From SKLM01 sp964421785 (lineage in GTDB: Bacteria > Chloroflexota > Anaerolineae > B4-G1), in the NCBI GenBank assembly GCA_964421785.1, contig CAYQZG010000003.1, positions 1 to 64,000 of the forward strand: a stretch of DNA of 64,000 nucleotides, read 5' to 3'. The translations under genes were made by a program, and so were the position numbers. A model generated the notes under the pieces. It was given only the letters and a program-made list of their open reading frames with translations. It searched no databases and was not told the DNA's origin. This document shows, in pieces, positions 56,701 to 64,000 of this stretch (the stretch's first letter is position 1; every line of letters begins with the position of its first letter).

Positions 56701-57131
56701 ATGTGTCAACCAAGGGAGCGAATGGGCTGGTATCCGGCGATAGGGCGCTTCTTCGCCAAGCGATCATCAACTTGTTGGATAACGCGATCAAGTACACGCC
56801 GGCCGGGGGCAACGTGGCGGCGGGCTTGTCGTTCGAGGGCCGTGATGGCAGGAATCGCGCCACGATCCACGTGGCTGATACAGGGGTTGGTATTGCACCT
56901 GATGAGCAAGTACGTCTGTTCGAGAAGTTCTACTGCGCGAAACGGGGGGGCACCGCCCAGTCGCCCCGAGTGGTGGGCGGGACGGGTTTGGGTCTTGCTA
57001 TCGTCAAGTCGATCGTGGAGCGGCACAAGGGGAAGGTGTGGGTAGAAAGCAAACTGAATGAGGGTAGCACTTTCTACGTCAGCCTGCCGCTCGTCACGGA
57101 TGGGTCGTTTGGTGCGGAGAAACCGGATTAG
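53769..57131 (+). CDS. Membrane sensor histidine kinase (5-6 TM, Cache-like, HAMP, GAF, PAS)
   Basis: The protein has 1120 residues. Residues 1-225 hold six or so hydrophobic helices of the 5TM/MASE-like type. A further TM helix at about 255-275 leads into an extracellular Cache-like sensor (VYPPAPTGDPQLTAQ, FIVDSKGRIVAHPDSG). TM plus HAMP follow at about 515-590, then GAF (600-745), PAS (750-870), HisKA with H883 in VSHDLRAPL, and the ATPase domain with DNAIKYTPAGG, DTGVGI and GTGLGLAIVKS. It is transcribed from a sigma-54 promoter, so it is a target and possibly the partner of the NtrC-type protein upstream. CAGGGGT precedes the ATG. Confidence 0.93.
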   Translation: MSFEIWLPWRSLVFLNPALMEVLLLALYGLVAVLLLISSRREFVEVMRSRRRVALLTVLSALPLVTTRLLAVRFSALNLPPLPGIPLNPTVPFAALLTAWPILAAGMWLGRGPALLVGGITGLLQAGTVRGGIADPFHLAFFGFLAACLLRQRYRGWLERLARQPLAATVVTMPIAGTALFLSAWVRVAHSGLAGFDYALQFMRVHVICALLEALSAGMIAQLLLLIRPSLRPVQKADHVSWLSRSLDRKLFIVVVPLILCTTFGLLYAVTTVTLRGARAEAVSDLARDAHSAADEIPHFIRTGHELLAEFAEDERLLDGDGADLEELLESGLRIGTFFDRLMLFDSDGELVSVYPPAPTGDPQLTAQEEMLLTRVLKDGAPQISSGHQSHWDEAVLSFLMPTKGYGTGFGALVGRTHLQANPAMERILADLQWTSGRGEGFIVDSKGRIVAHPDSGMVLSIWQKEQYRDCIAGAGPNGLACEGRNPVRNTRELLYYLPAEGYPWSVVIRLPYEVVLDQAREVAVPLLALQGVFGGVLVIAIVLLVGRMTGPLKQLAGAAERIAMGALTEPIDVKGSDEVGRLGLTLEEMRARLKNRMSDLSLLLEVSQAVSSTLELSTGLSFVVEGARKATGADIARAVLVGGKEPLDTVASSGEPTEGLRDLESALIAEVERRRSPLVFPDLTEARRLAGSRGLVGSIEAAIALPVCTKDQMLAVIWIGYTSIHRFDASKLDFLSMLTNQVAVLIENARLFHAVEGERTRLAAILESVSDVVLVTDQEDRLLLVNSATEQAFGIQPGAVLGQRIDWTGLAPEVVAAVVEPLSEEGPPQELFLPNGRVLYADVSTIESSQGEQLGRVAVMRDITRFKELDDMKSEFLAAVSHDLRAPLTFMRGYADRLDAVGELNEKQEAYVENILQGVQRIDALVLELLDLSRIEAGLGMESKPCHLGVIVAEAVSSLRARATAKGVSLQIQPPLDVSTKGANGLVSGDRALLRQAIINLLDNAIKYTPAGGNVAAGLSFEGRDGRNRATIHVADTGVGIAPDEQVRLFEKFYCAKRGGTAQSPRVVGGTGLGLAIVKSIVERHKGKVWVESKLNEGSTFYVSLPLVTDGSFGAEKPD

Positions 57132-57197
57132 TTTGTGGGCTGGTGCACGAGTAGGTGCTCTTCACCCGGGGACATCCGGCTCAATGAAAGGACAGGA

Positions 57198-57512
57198 ATG
57201 ATGATAGTAACTCTTCAAGCTATTATGGCGGTATGTATGTTCTTGCTGGGTCTATGCTCATGTGTGGCTGGATTGTGGACGATTCTATCGAGGCAGTATC
57301 AGAAGATGCTGAAGAGTATCTCCGCTCACTCGGCGAGGGTTAGCAGCAAAGCGATCACCGACGCGGGTTTGGCGCCTCTTATTGAGGCTATGTCAGGTCT
57401 CGTCGAGGCGATCGATAAATTGGTTCGCACCTCGATCGGCGTGGGGGTTTTTCTCTGCTTGGCCGGTGTGGTTCTTTGCCTTGCGTCCTTCTGGATGCTC
57501 TCGATGCTTTAG
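57198..57512 (+). CDS. Small two-TM membrane protein, function unknown
   Basis: The 104-residue protein has hydrophobic segments at about 5-28 (LQAIMAVCMFLLGLCSCVAG) and 78-103 (VGVFLCLAGVVLCLASFWML), joined by an amphipathic helix with many Ser/Ala and a basic RQYQKMLKS stretch. AAAGGA lies just before ATG 57198. It sits between the sensor kinase and the TPR gene (9 bp spacing), so it is probably expressed with them. I do not recognise a family. Confidence 0.7.
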   Translation: MMIVTLQAIMAVCMFLLGLCSCVAGLWTILSRQYQKMLKSISAHSARVSSKAITDAGLAPLIEAMSGLVEAIDKLVRTSIGVGVFLCLAGVVLCLASFWMLSML

Positions 57513-57521
57513 GAGGCTCTT

Positions 57522-60500
57522 ATGTTCGACGTTGAGACACAGGAGAATCGGGTTGGGCATCATTACGACTTGGCCGTTGCTCATAGCGAGTCTGGGTCCG
57601 AGGGGGAGGCGATAGCCGAATTTCGAAGCGCCCTCAGCGAAGCGGATCATCTCTATGCGAGGATTTCGCACGAGTTGGGCTTGATGTTTCAGCGCCGTGG
57701 GAGCTATGAGAAGGCACTGGACGCCTTTCAGCGGGGGCTTTCTCGCGTGCCGAATGAGGTCTCATGTCTGTTTGGAGCTGGCGTCACGTTGAACCTGCTT
57801 GGTCGCTCCGGGGAAGCCCTGGAGAAGCTGGAGATGGCCCTCGATCATGAAGAGGATCGAGCGACGATCTATCAGGAGATTGGAGAGGCCTATCGGAAGC
57901 GCGGTTGGTACAGTGAGGCTCTGCGTGCCTTGGAGCAGGCCCTTGAGTTGGCGTCGAGGGGCGACTCCGCCTGGGCAGCGGGTCGCGCCGCTCCGCTAAC
58001 GGCGATTTCTCCCAGGCACCCCGGGAGAAAGGCCTCTCTTCATCGTGACCTGGCTGTTGTCTTGGGCAAGCTGGGGCGACATGAGGAAGCCATTGCTCAA
58101 CTACAACAGGCCCTGGCCTCGCTTTCCGAAGAGGCCGCCTTGTCGACGACAGCTGATGCCGTGCCCGGGACTGCTAAGGCAGCTGATATCCCTGAGCCAG
58201 GGTCGCGCCGCTCCGCTAATGTCGACCTCGCCTGGGCACCGGGTCGAGGCAGTCATCGGGTCGCGCCGCTCCGCTTGTCGCTCCGCTCACAGCGATCTCA
58301 CCCAGGCACAGGGAGTAGACGCCACTCCACGGGAGAGAAAGGTGTACCGATAGAGCCCGCCTGGCGGTACGAGTTGGGATCTCTGTACGAAGCTGTAGGG
58401 CGAATGGAGGAGGCTGTTGATGCCTACGGCGAGGCTGTGTCGCTGGAGCCTTCTCATCCTGCTTACAACTACCATCTTGGTGCAGCACACGGACGGTTAG
58501 GGGAACTCGATGAAGCCGTGCGCTACCTGCGTCGTGCAGTGGAGCTCTCTCCGAATCGGGCCGATTGGCGCGCTGATCTGGCTGAGGCTCTGAGTGCATC
58601 GGAGAAGTGGAAGGAAGCGCTGGGCGAGTACCGTCGCTCTATCGATATCGACCCTGAAGAAGCCACCTATCACTACGGTGCGGGGCGTGCGCTCTACCAG
58701 CTAGAGGAGTACAGCGCTGCGGTAGAGGAACTAGAACAAGCGAGCTCGTTGGCACCCAGTCACGCGGCGACGCATCATCAGCTGGGATTGATATATGAGT
58801 CTGAAGGGCGGTTGGAGGAGGCCCTTGAGGCCTACCGTCTGGCTTGTGCTCTGGCGCCAGACCAAGCAATCTACTACCGGGACCTGGGCGCGGCTTATGG
58901 TCGTCTGCGCAGACAGGACCGGGCGCTTAAGACGCTGCGAAAGGCTGTCTACTTGGGGGAGTCTGCACAAGGGCTGGAGCCCTTGCTACAGGACGTCTAC
59001 GGTAAGCAAGGGGTTGTGTACGAGGATCTCGAGGCATACGATGAGGCGCTGGCGGCCTACAAGAGGGCTGCGGGAGTAGACGTCACTCCCCGGCTGGAGC
59101 CAGAGGTGGGAGGTACCTATTGGCTGCGGGCCGGCATCGTCTGCCAGCGCCTGGGACGACATGAGGAGGCGCTAGAGCTTCTGAGTGGGGCTTGTGATCT
59201 CCTCCCGCATGATCCAACTCCTCATTACCATCTGGGTCGGAGCTATGATCATCTGGGAAGGCCGGACGAGGCCTTGGGGGCCTACCGGCGGGCGGTCAAT
59301 CTGGCCCCTCGCGAGCCAGCGTATCGGCTTGAACTGGGACGGGTTGCCCATCGTCTTGGTCGGCTAAACGAGGCTCAGGATGAGACGCGGCGGGCGCTAG
59401 GGCTGAGCCACAATGGTGCTGAGAGGGTGGCAAAGACTGAGGTCCTTACTGCGATGAGGACCGAGATAAGGGCTCAGTTGGCAGCGGTTGCTGAGGCGAG
59501 AGGAGATGACGATGAGGCGCTGGCTCAATACCAACGAGCTGCGGAGCTGGCGCTTGATGAGGGGAGTAGGGGCCAATCCGTGCGTTTCGCGAAGAGGCTC
59601 GCTGTGCTCTATCGCCGGAAGGGGGCGTACCGGAGGGCTCTTGGTGCGCTCAAAGATGGCTTACGGGCGGATCCCAAGGATGGAGATCTCTATGATGAGC
59701 TAGGCAGGCTGTACCAGAGTCAAGACGACGATGAGAAGGCTTTGAAGGCCTATGACAAGGCCGTTGCACTGCAGCCGAAGGAACCAAGATACCGTCGCAA
59801 CAGAGCATCTGTCTTGAGGAAGCTGGGGCGCCTCGACGAGGCAGCGAAGGGATTGCGGAAGGCAATCCGGCTCGACGGCAAGTCCTCGGCGACCTATCAT
59901 CAACTAGGCGTTGTTCTTGCGCTTCAGGATCGAAGAGACGAGGCGCTGAAAGCCTTCCGGGAGGCGTTGCAGCTATCGCCAGAGAGCCCGGAGACGTACT
60001 ACGACTACGGCAGATACTGCCAGCGCCTAGGTGACCTAGAAGAGGCCATCGGTGCTCTAAGGCACGCGCTCGACCTTGCAGATCGCCAAGGTCAGGCAGG
60101 CTGGCCCGAAGCCTACTATCATCTTGGTCAATGCTATCAGAGATTAAGCACCACGCCCACGAAGGAGGATAAAGGCCATCCCGGGGGTATGGAGGAGGCT
60201 TTGCAGCACTACAAGCGGGCGGCCGAGCTGGCACCGCGTGAGGCAGCCTACGCGTGCGCGGTCGGCGTGGCCTATCGGCGGCTGGGCAGGCTGGATGACG
60301 CTGTTGGTCGCCTGGAGGAAGCCATCGCTCTGCGGCCGGAGGACGCTTCGCTGCGCAAGGAGTTGGGCGACACGTTCGTGGCCAAGGAATGGCACCTTGA
60401 GGCGCTCGATCACTATCGAGAGGCGGCTCGGCTGGCTCCCGTAGTTGCCATCTATCATCGCCACGTTGGAATAACTTGGCGCGAATTGGGTGAACTCGAG

Positions 60501-63467
60501 AAGGCCGTGGATGCTCTTGAAAGAGCAGTTGGCGTGGATCCGGATGATCCCCAGGCGCACTTTGAGTTGGGCCGGACGTACCGTTGTCTGGGCCGAGACT
60601 GTGAGGCTGTGGCCGAATACAAGGAGGCGGCTGCCTTGGCCGAGGAGCAATGGGAGGCAGGAGGCAAGAGGCAAGAGGCAGGAGGCAAGTGCGCTCCGGG
60701 ATTAGGAGCGAAGGGGATGGTAGCAGACGGGAGCAGAAGCCACTCCGGTTTCACTCCTGTGTATCATCTCCACCTTGCCGAGGCGTTGCGTAGCATTGGT
60801 GAGCGGAAACAGGCTAGAGAAGCGCTTTCGAAGGCGATCAGACTGGATCCGGCGGACGCCCAGGCCCACTATCGTCTTGGCGTCATGCTTGAAGAAGAAG
60901 GTGAGTATGAAGCCGCTCTCGCTGAGTATCGAGAAGCTTCGTCGATCGTCCTGGATCACGCTGGCTATCGTCGCCGAATCGGCTCAGCCCTCTATTCTCT
61001 GGGGGACTACGAACAAGCAGTCGAGGCTTTGCAGGAGGCGTTGCGTCTGGATGCCGAGGACGCTGAGACCCACGCCTGGATGGGACGTGCTTGTGCGACG
61101 TTGGGTAATGACGACGCTGCCCTTGAGGCTTATCAGAAGGCGATCGCGCTAGCACCAGAGGCTGTAGCCTACCATCGAGACCTGGGGCGTCTTTTTCAGA
61201 AGCTGGGTGATCATGAAAGCGCTGTTGAGTCTCTCCAGAAAGCGATCTCCCTTGATGAATCGGACGTTGAAGCGCATCAAGCGCTGGGCGAAGTCTGGGA
61301 AGCTGAAGGGAGCGATGGAGTCACGGCAAGAGGCAGGGAGCAAGAGCGCTCCGGGAGTAAGCACCACGCCTTGGAAGAAGCGCTGTCAGAGTATCGACGA
61401 GCGGCCGATTTGGCCCGAAACGTGGCAAGACATCGACGTTCGTGCGGGCGGGTCCTTCGCAAGCTCGGACGATACGCGGAGGCTGTTGAAGCCTTGAAAG
61501 AAGCTCTGAGCCTCGAACCGAGGGATGGAGCGTCGCACCACGAGCTAGGGCTTACGTTTGAGGCTCAGGGTGAGTATGAGGCTGCGCGTTCTCAGTATGA
61601 AAGCGCTATTGCATTGAGACCCGAGCGGCCGCAGTATCGAGTGCGACTGGGCGCCATCTGGCGGAAGATTGGTCTGCAGGCCCGCATGTGGCAGCAAGTG
61701 GGTCTCCCAGAGGCTTCGGAGGTCGATGGGAGGTGGGGGGCGGCAGGCTATGACGAGGGGATCGCTTCTCTTCAGACCGCTGCAGAGCTCGGGGAGGATT
61801 CTCCGGGTCTGCATGCGGAGCTTGGGACGCTTCTGTTCCTGCGCGGTCGTCTGGATGAGGCGATACCGACGTTGCGTAGGGCTCTCGAAGCGGCGCCTGA
61901 GAACGCTTTTTGCCATCGTGCGCTGGGGATGGCCTATCGAGCGATTGAGGACTATGACAGCAGCGTTCGGGAGCTGCGCCTGGCGGAGAGTCTGAAGCCT
62001 GAGTCCGCCGAGACACAGTATGAGTTGGCCCTGACGCTGGAGCAGGGAGGTGGCCCGGATCGAGCTAGCCGTCCTGACGAAGCACAAGACGAAAGGCGCG
62101 AAAGACGACAGGAAAGCCACGAGGGAGGCCAGGTTAGCTCGGGGATAGACGCCATACCTGTGCGGGGTGAGGTACTGGAGGCTTTGAGGCGGGCGACGCG
62201 TCTGGAGCCCTCCTCTGCGATCTATCATTATGCCTTCGGTGAGAGGCTGCTGAGAAGCGGGTGCCATGTCGGTGGAGGTGGAAGCCCGCCCTACATCGAT
62301 CAAGCCAGGGTCTGCTTGGAGAGGGCCGTAGAGCTTAGACCCGGTGTCGCCTGCTGGCACGCGACGTTGGGCGATGCATACGCCGAGCAAGACTGTCACG
62401 ACATGGCTTTGGAGCAGTATGAGCGCGCTCTGGAATCAGAGCCGGGGGATGTGGCCTACCTTCATCGAGCGGCCTTGGCCTACAATCGCTTGGGGCATGA
62501 GCGGGAGAGCAGGGAGCTGTTGGAGCGGGCTGTTGCGCTGGCCCCAGACGACGCCGACCTTCGATCGGATCTCGGCAACGTCTACTATCGTCAGGGCAAG
62601 TACAATGACGCGAAGGCGATGTATGCGCGGGCGGCCGAGTTGGAGCCCGGGAATTCGTCTCATCTGCTTGATATGGGCAAGGTAGCTATCGAGTGCGGCG
62701 ACACAGACGAGGCTTTGAGCACGTTCAAAGAGGCAATTGCAAGGGGGGGGGACTACGCGCCAGCGTATGGGCGCATAGGGGCTTTGTACGAATGGAGGCA
62801 GCAATGGGACGAGTCTCTGGAGGCGTATGCCCAAGCATCAGCCCTCCAGCCTGACAACGCTCACTTTCACTTCAAAGTGGGCGCCATTCAGAAAGCGTTG
62901 GGCCGGCACGAAGAGGCTGTAGAACGCCTGGAGAGGACGGTTGCGTTGGATCCGGCGATGAGCGAGGCTTACGGCCAGCTGGGCGAGGCGTATGAGGCTC
63001 AGAAGCGATATGACGAAGCGATGCAAGCCTACGAACAGGCGATCGTGATAGCTCCTCGGGAAGCGGATTATCATGAGCGAATGGGTAAGCTCTGTCGAAA
63101 GCTCGGGCATTTGGACAAGGCTCTGGTGCATCTTCGCGAGTTGGTCAGTCTGAGAGCGGATGTCCGCCCCCGTCGCCAGGGGGTGGGAGCAGGGAGGGCT
63201 TATTACGAACTGGGCAAGGTTTACGAGGCACGCGGGGAGTATGATGAGGCGCTTGAGGCTTATCTCGAGGCATGTGAGCGTGATTCCAACGAGGCGGAGT
63301 ATGCTTATGGCGCCGGTGTGATGTACAAGCATCTGAAGCTGTACCCAGAGGCTGCCGCCAAGCTTCGCCGGGCCATCAAGCTGCAGCCCGGGCATGCTGA
63401 TGCGTACAAGCAGTGGGCAGCGGTGAGCGCCATGTCATTCATCCGGCGCGAGCGTCGAGATATCTGA
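57522..63467 (+). CDS. Giant tetratricopeptide-repeat protein
   Basis: The 1981-residue protein consists almost wholly of 34-residue TPR units (for example EAYRKRGWYSEALRALEQAL, LGRSYDHLGRPDEALGAYRR). No signal peptide, TM helix or catalytic domain is visible, so it should be a cytosolic solenoid scaffold. The regular pattern is broken by repeat-derived inserts: R5 hairpins at 57969-58017 and 58230-58307, R4 at 58312 and 59073, R7 at 60681-60748, R3 at 61325-61345, and a low-complexity stretch near 62070-62130. AGGAGG lies eight bases before ATG 57522. The open gene after it is probably a partner. Confidence 0.92.
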   Translation: MFDVETQENRVGHHYDLAVAHSESGSEGEAIAEFRSALSEADHLYARISHELGLMFQRRGSYEKALDAFQRGLSRVPNEVSCLFGAGVTLNLLGRSGEALEKLEMALDHEEDRATIYQEIGEAYRKRGWYSEALRALEQALELASRGDSAWAAGRAAPLTAISPRHPGRKASLHRDLAVVLGKLGRHEEAIAQLQQALASLSEEAALSTTADAVPGTAKAADIPEPGSRRSANVDLAWAPGRGSHRVAPLRLSLRSQRSHPGTGSRRHSTGEKGVPIEPAWRYELGSLYEAVGRMEEAVDAYGEAVSLEPSHPAYNYHLGAAHGRLGELDEAVRYLRRAVELSPNRADWRADLAEALSASEKWKEALGEYRRSIDIDPEEATYHYGAGRALYQLEEYSAAVEELEQASSLAPSHAATHHQLGLIYESEGRLEEALEAYRLACALAPDQAIYYRDLGAAYGRLRRQDRALKTLRKAVYLGESAQGLEPLLQDVYGKQGVVYEDLEAYDEALAAYKRAAGVDVTPRLEPEVGGTYWLRAGIVCQRLGRHEEALELLSGACDLLPHDPTPHYHLGRSYDHLGRPDEALGAYRRAVNLAPREPAYRLELGRVAHRLGRLNEAQDETRRALGLSHNGAERVAKTEVLTAMRTEIRAQLAAVAEARGDDDEALAQYQRAAELALDEGSRGQSVRFAKRLAVLYRRKGAYRRALGALKDGLRADPKDGDLYDELGRLYQSQDDDEKALKAYDKAVALQPKEPRYRRNRASVLRKLGRLDEAAKGLRKAIRLDGKSSATYHQLGVVLALQDRRDEALKAFREALQLSPESPETYYDYGRYCQRLGDLEEAIGALRHALDLADRQGQAGWPEAYYHLGQCYQRLSTTPTKEDKGHPGGMEEALQHYKRAAELAPREAAYACAVGVAYRRLGRLDDAVGRLEEAIALRPEDASLRKELGDTFVAKEWHLEALDHYREAARLAPVVAIYHRHVGITWRELGELEKAVDALERAVGVDPDDPQAHFELGRTYRCLGRDCEAVAEYKEAAALAEEQWEAGGKRQEAGGKCAPGLGAKGMVADGSRSHSGFTPVYHLHLAEALRSIGERKQAREALSKAIRLDPADAQAHYRLGVMLEEEGEYEAALAEYREASSIVLDHAGYRRRIGSALYSLGDYEQAVEALQEALRLDAEDAETHAWMGRACATLGNDDAALEAYQKAIALAPEAVAYHRDLGRLFQKLGDHESAVESLQKAISLDESDVEAHQALGEVWEAEGSDGVTARGREQERSGSKHHALEEALSEYRRAADLARNVARHRRSCGRVLRKLGRYAEAVEALKEALSLEPRDGASHHELGLTFEAQGEYEAARSQYESAIALRPERPQYRVRLGAIWRKIGLQARMWQQVGLPEASEVDGRWGAAGYDEGIASLQTAAELGEDSPGLHAELGTLLFLRGRLDEAIPTLRRALEAAPENAFCHRALGMAYRAIEDYDSSVRELRLAESLKPESAETQYELALTLEQGGGPDRASRPDEAQDERRERRQESHEGGQVSSGIDAIPVRGEVLEALRRATRLEPSSAIYHYAFGERLLRSGCHVGGGGSPPYIDQARVCLERAVELRPGVACWHATLGDAYAEQDCHDMALEQYERALESEPGDVAYLHRAALAYNRLGHERESRELLERAVALAPDDADLRSDLGNVYYRQGKYNDAKAMYARAAELEPGNSSHLLDMGKVAIECGDTDEALSTFKEAIARGGDYAPAYGRIGALYEWRQQWDESLEAYAQASALQPDNAHFHFKVGAIQKALGRHEEAVERLERTVALDPAMSEAYGQLGEAYEAQKRYDEAMQAYEQAIVIAPREADYHERMGKLCRKLGHLDKALVHLRELVSLRADVRPRRQGVGAGRAYYELGKVYEARGEYDEALEAYLEACERDSNEAEYAYGAGVMYKHLKLYPEAAAKLRRAIKLQPGHADAYKQWAAVSAMSFIRRERRDI
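57969..58017 (+). repeat. R5 hairpin repeat inside the TPR gene (first)
   Basis: GCCTGGG (57969-57975) and CCCAGGC (58011-58017) enclose GGTCGCGCCGCTCCGCTAAC-type sequence also found in the intergenic copy at 42187. It encodes AWAAGRAAPLTAISPRH. Confidence 0.82.
58193..58328 (+). repeat. Compound R5/R4 repeat block inside the TPR gene
   Basis: Partial R5 units (GGTCGCGCCGCTCCGCTAAT at 58201 and GGTCGCGCCGCTCCGCTTGT near 58259), an outer hairpin 58230-58307 and an R4 palindrome (58312-58328) follow in series. They encode about 45 residues rich in Arg and Ser with no TPR character. Confidence 0.82.
59073..59089 (+). repeat. R4 palindrome inside the TPR gene
   Basis: GGAGTAGACGTCACTCC is read as GVDVTP, a different frame of the element from the SRRHS/SKRHS reading in minD and rpoN. 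Confidence 0.85.
60655..60748 (+). repeat. R3 plus R7 block inside the TPR gene
   Basis: Purine-rich GGCAAGAGGCAGGAGGCAAG units (60655-60690) run into R7 (60681-60748), the 68-bp unit shared with the hybrid kinase gene. It encodes GGKCAPGLGAKGMVADGS inside a TPR. Confidence 0.85.
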
Positions 63468-63483
63468 GCAGAGAGACCAGATT

Positions 63484-64000
63484 ATGGCATCCTCTAGGAG
63501 TTTATGGTTGTCGGACATCGCGTCAGGGGCAGGGAAGGTTGATGGTATCGATCAAGGGGCGGGGGATGGCTCAGATCGAGCTAGCCATCCCAAGGCGGTG
63601 CAGGAAGCGCAGGACGCGGTAGATCAACTGATCGCATCGCTTGCCGAGGGCGAGCAGCCTGGCGAGTGGGTCACGCCGCTCGGCTTACGGGGATCTCGCC
63701 CAGACACCGTGGAGCACGCCAGGTTTGAGAGCCTCGGCTCCGAAGCAGATGGAGATCCCCCAGTAGACTCTGCCCCTGTCCATCTGATCATCTCCAGCAA
63801 ACGAGCGCTCACGAAGAAGTATGGCGGACTGGGATTCGATCAACTGGACGCTGACTTGCGCGATCTCAAAGAGGCGATCGAGGCGGGGAGTAGGTACAAC
63901 TCCGGGAGTGAGTTACGCGCCTACACTGATTTGGAGGCTTTGATTGTCTACGTTGATGATGAGGGTTCCCTGACGCGGTTCGGGCTCCAGCCGGTGGATG
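63484..64000 (+). CDS. Start of an unrecognised protein (3' truncated by window edge)
   Basis: ATG 63484 opens a frame with no stop to the window end (172 codons). The first 100 residues are low in recognisable structure and include a degenerate R5 unit (EWVTPLGLRGSRPDT). Then comes a more ordered segment, VHLIISSKRALTKKYGGLGF and DQLDADLRDLKEAIEAG, followed by a degenerate R4 (GSRYNSGS) and LEALIVYVDDEGSLTRFGL. The beta-alpha-beta look of this part might be the opening of a caspase-like or C25-type peptidase domain, but that is a weak guess. It lies 16 bp after the TPR gene, so the two are probably co-transcribed. Confidence 0.6.
   Translation, partial: MASSRSLWLSDIASGAGKVDGIDQGAGDGSDRASHPKAVQEAQDAVDQLIASLAEGEQPGEWVTPLGLRGSRPDTVEHARFESLGSEADGDPPVDSAPVHLIISSKRALTKKYGGLGFDQLDADLRDLKEAIEAGSRYNSGSELRAYTDLEALIVYVDDEGSLTRFGLQPVD

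Noticed and set aside
61545..62399. A 284-codon minus-strand frame within the TPR gene
   Set aside because: Shadow of the regular TPR codon pattern; no ribosome site or motif.

Overview
The window reads as a contig from a GC-rich, partly anaerobic, probably monoderm-like bacterium of the Chloroflexota (Anaerolineae-type). This is inferred from gene content: an indolepyruvate:ferredoxin oxidoreductase, RtcA, PATAN/DUF4388 plus small GTPase signalling, zinc-ribbon sigma-54, MinCDE with RodA/FtsW, and large numbers of dispersed palindromic and short tandem repeats. No rRNA, tRNA or CRISPR array is visible. One 100-N assembly gap (34642-34741) sits inside a 23-bp tandem repeat.

Layout. 0-8 kb (+): two secreted/anchored glycoside-hydrolase-like proteins, then RNA processing and metabolism (rtcA, RNase Z, iorAB, thpR, a broken LOG-family gene and an SRPBCC protein). 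8-10.7 kb (-): a sulfatase-fold enzyme with Thr at the nucleophile position and an Amt-like membrane protein. 10.8-17.3 kb (+): Mut7-C protein, NAD kinase, zinc-finger membrane protein, recN and a Rad50/SbcC-type ATPase. 17.3-29.7 kb (+): a signalling and lipid-like cluster. A PATAN-domain protein and small GTPase come first, behind a near-consensus sigma-70 promoter. Then follow an alpha/beta hydrolase, a V4R sensor protein, a left-handed beta-helix protein, an acyl-ACP-reductase-like enzyme, a response regulator with degenerate GGDEF, a 1382-residue hybrid kinase, a lone receiver and a second alpha/beta hydrolase. 29.8-34.4 kb: two ABC-2 permeases without an ATPase, UDP-glucose dehydrogenase and a receiver. 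34.8-40.3 kb (-): NarL-type regulator, trans-sulfuration enzyme, two FemAB-like transferases and a methyltransferase. 40.5-49 kb (+): sugar epimerase, Mpg glycosylase, minC-minD-minE-rodA/ftsW, glnS and gltX. 49-64 kb (+): a sigma-54 regulatory block. It holds rpoN, a beta-helix lipoprotein, an NtrC-type activator, a sensor kinase behind a textbook -24/-12 promoter, a small membrane protein, a 1981-residue TPR protein and a following open gene cut by the window end.

The most unusual property is the repeat biology. At least seven short repeat families lie not only between genes but inside reading frames: minD, rpoN, the hybrid kinase, rtcA, the giant TPR gene and the AAR-like gene. They appear as in-frame inserts that add peptides, replace C-termini, or supply Shine-Dalgarno sequences and start codons. 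This resembles Rickettsia palindromic elements, and it is the main candidate for something undescribed. The second candidate is the signalling/lipid gene cluster at 17-30 kb. The third is the sigma-54/TPR block at 49-64 kb. All family assignments were made by eye from translated motifs; no database search was run.
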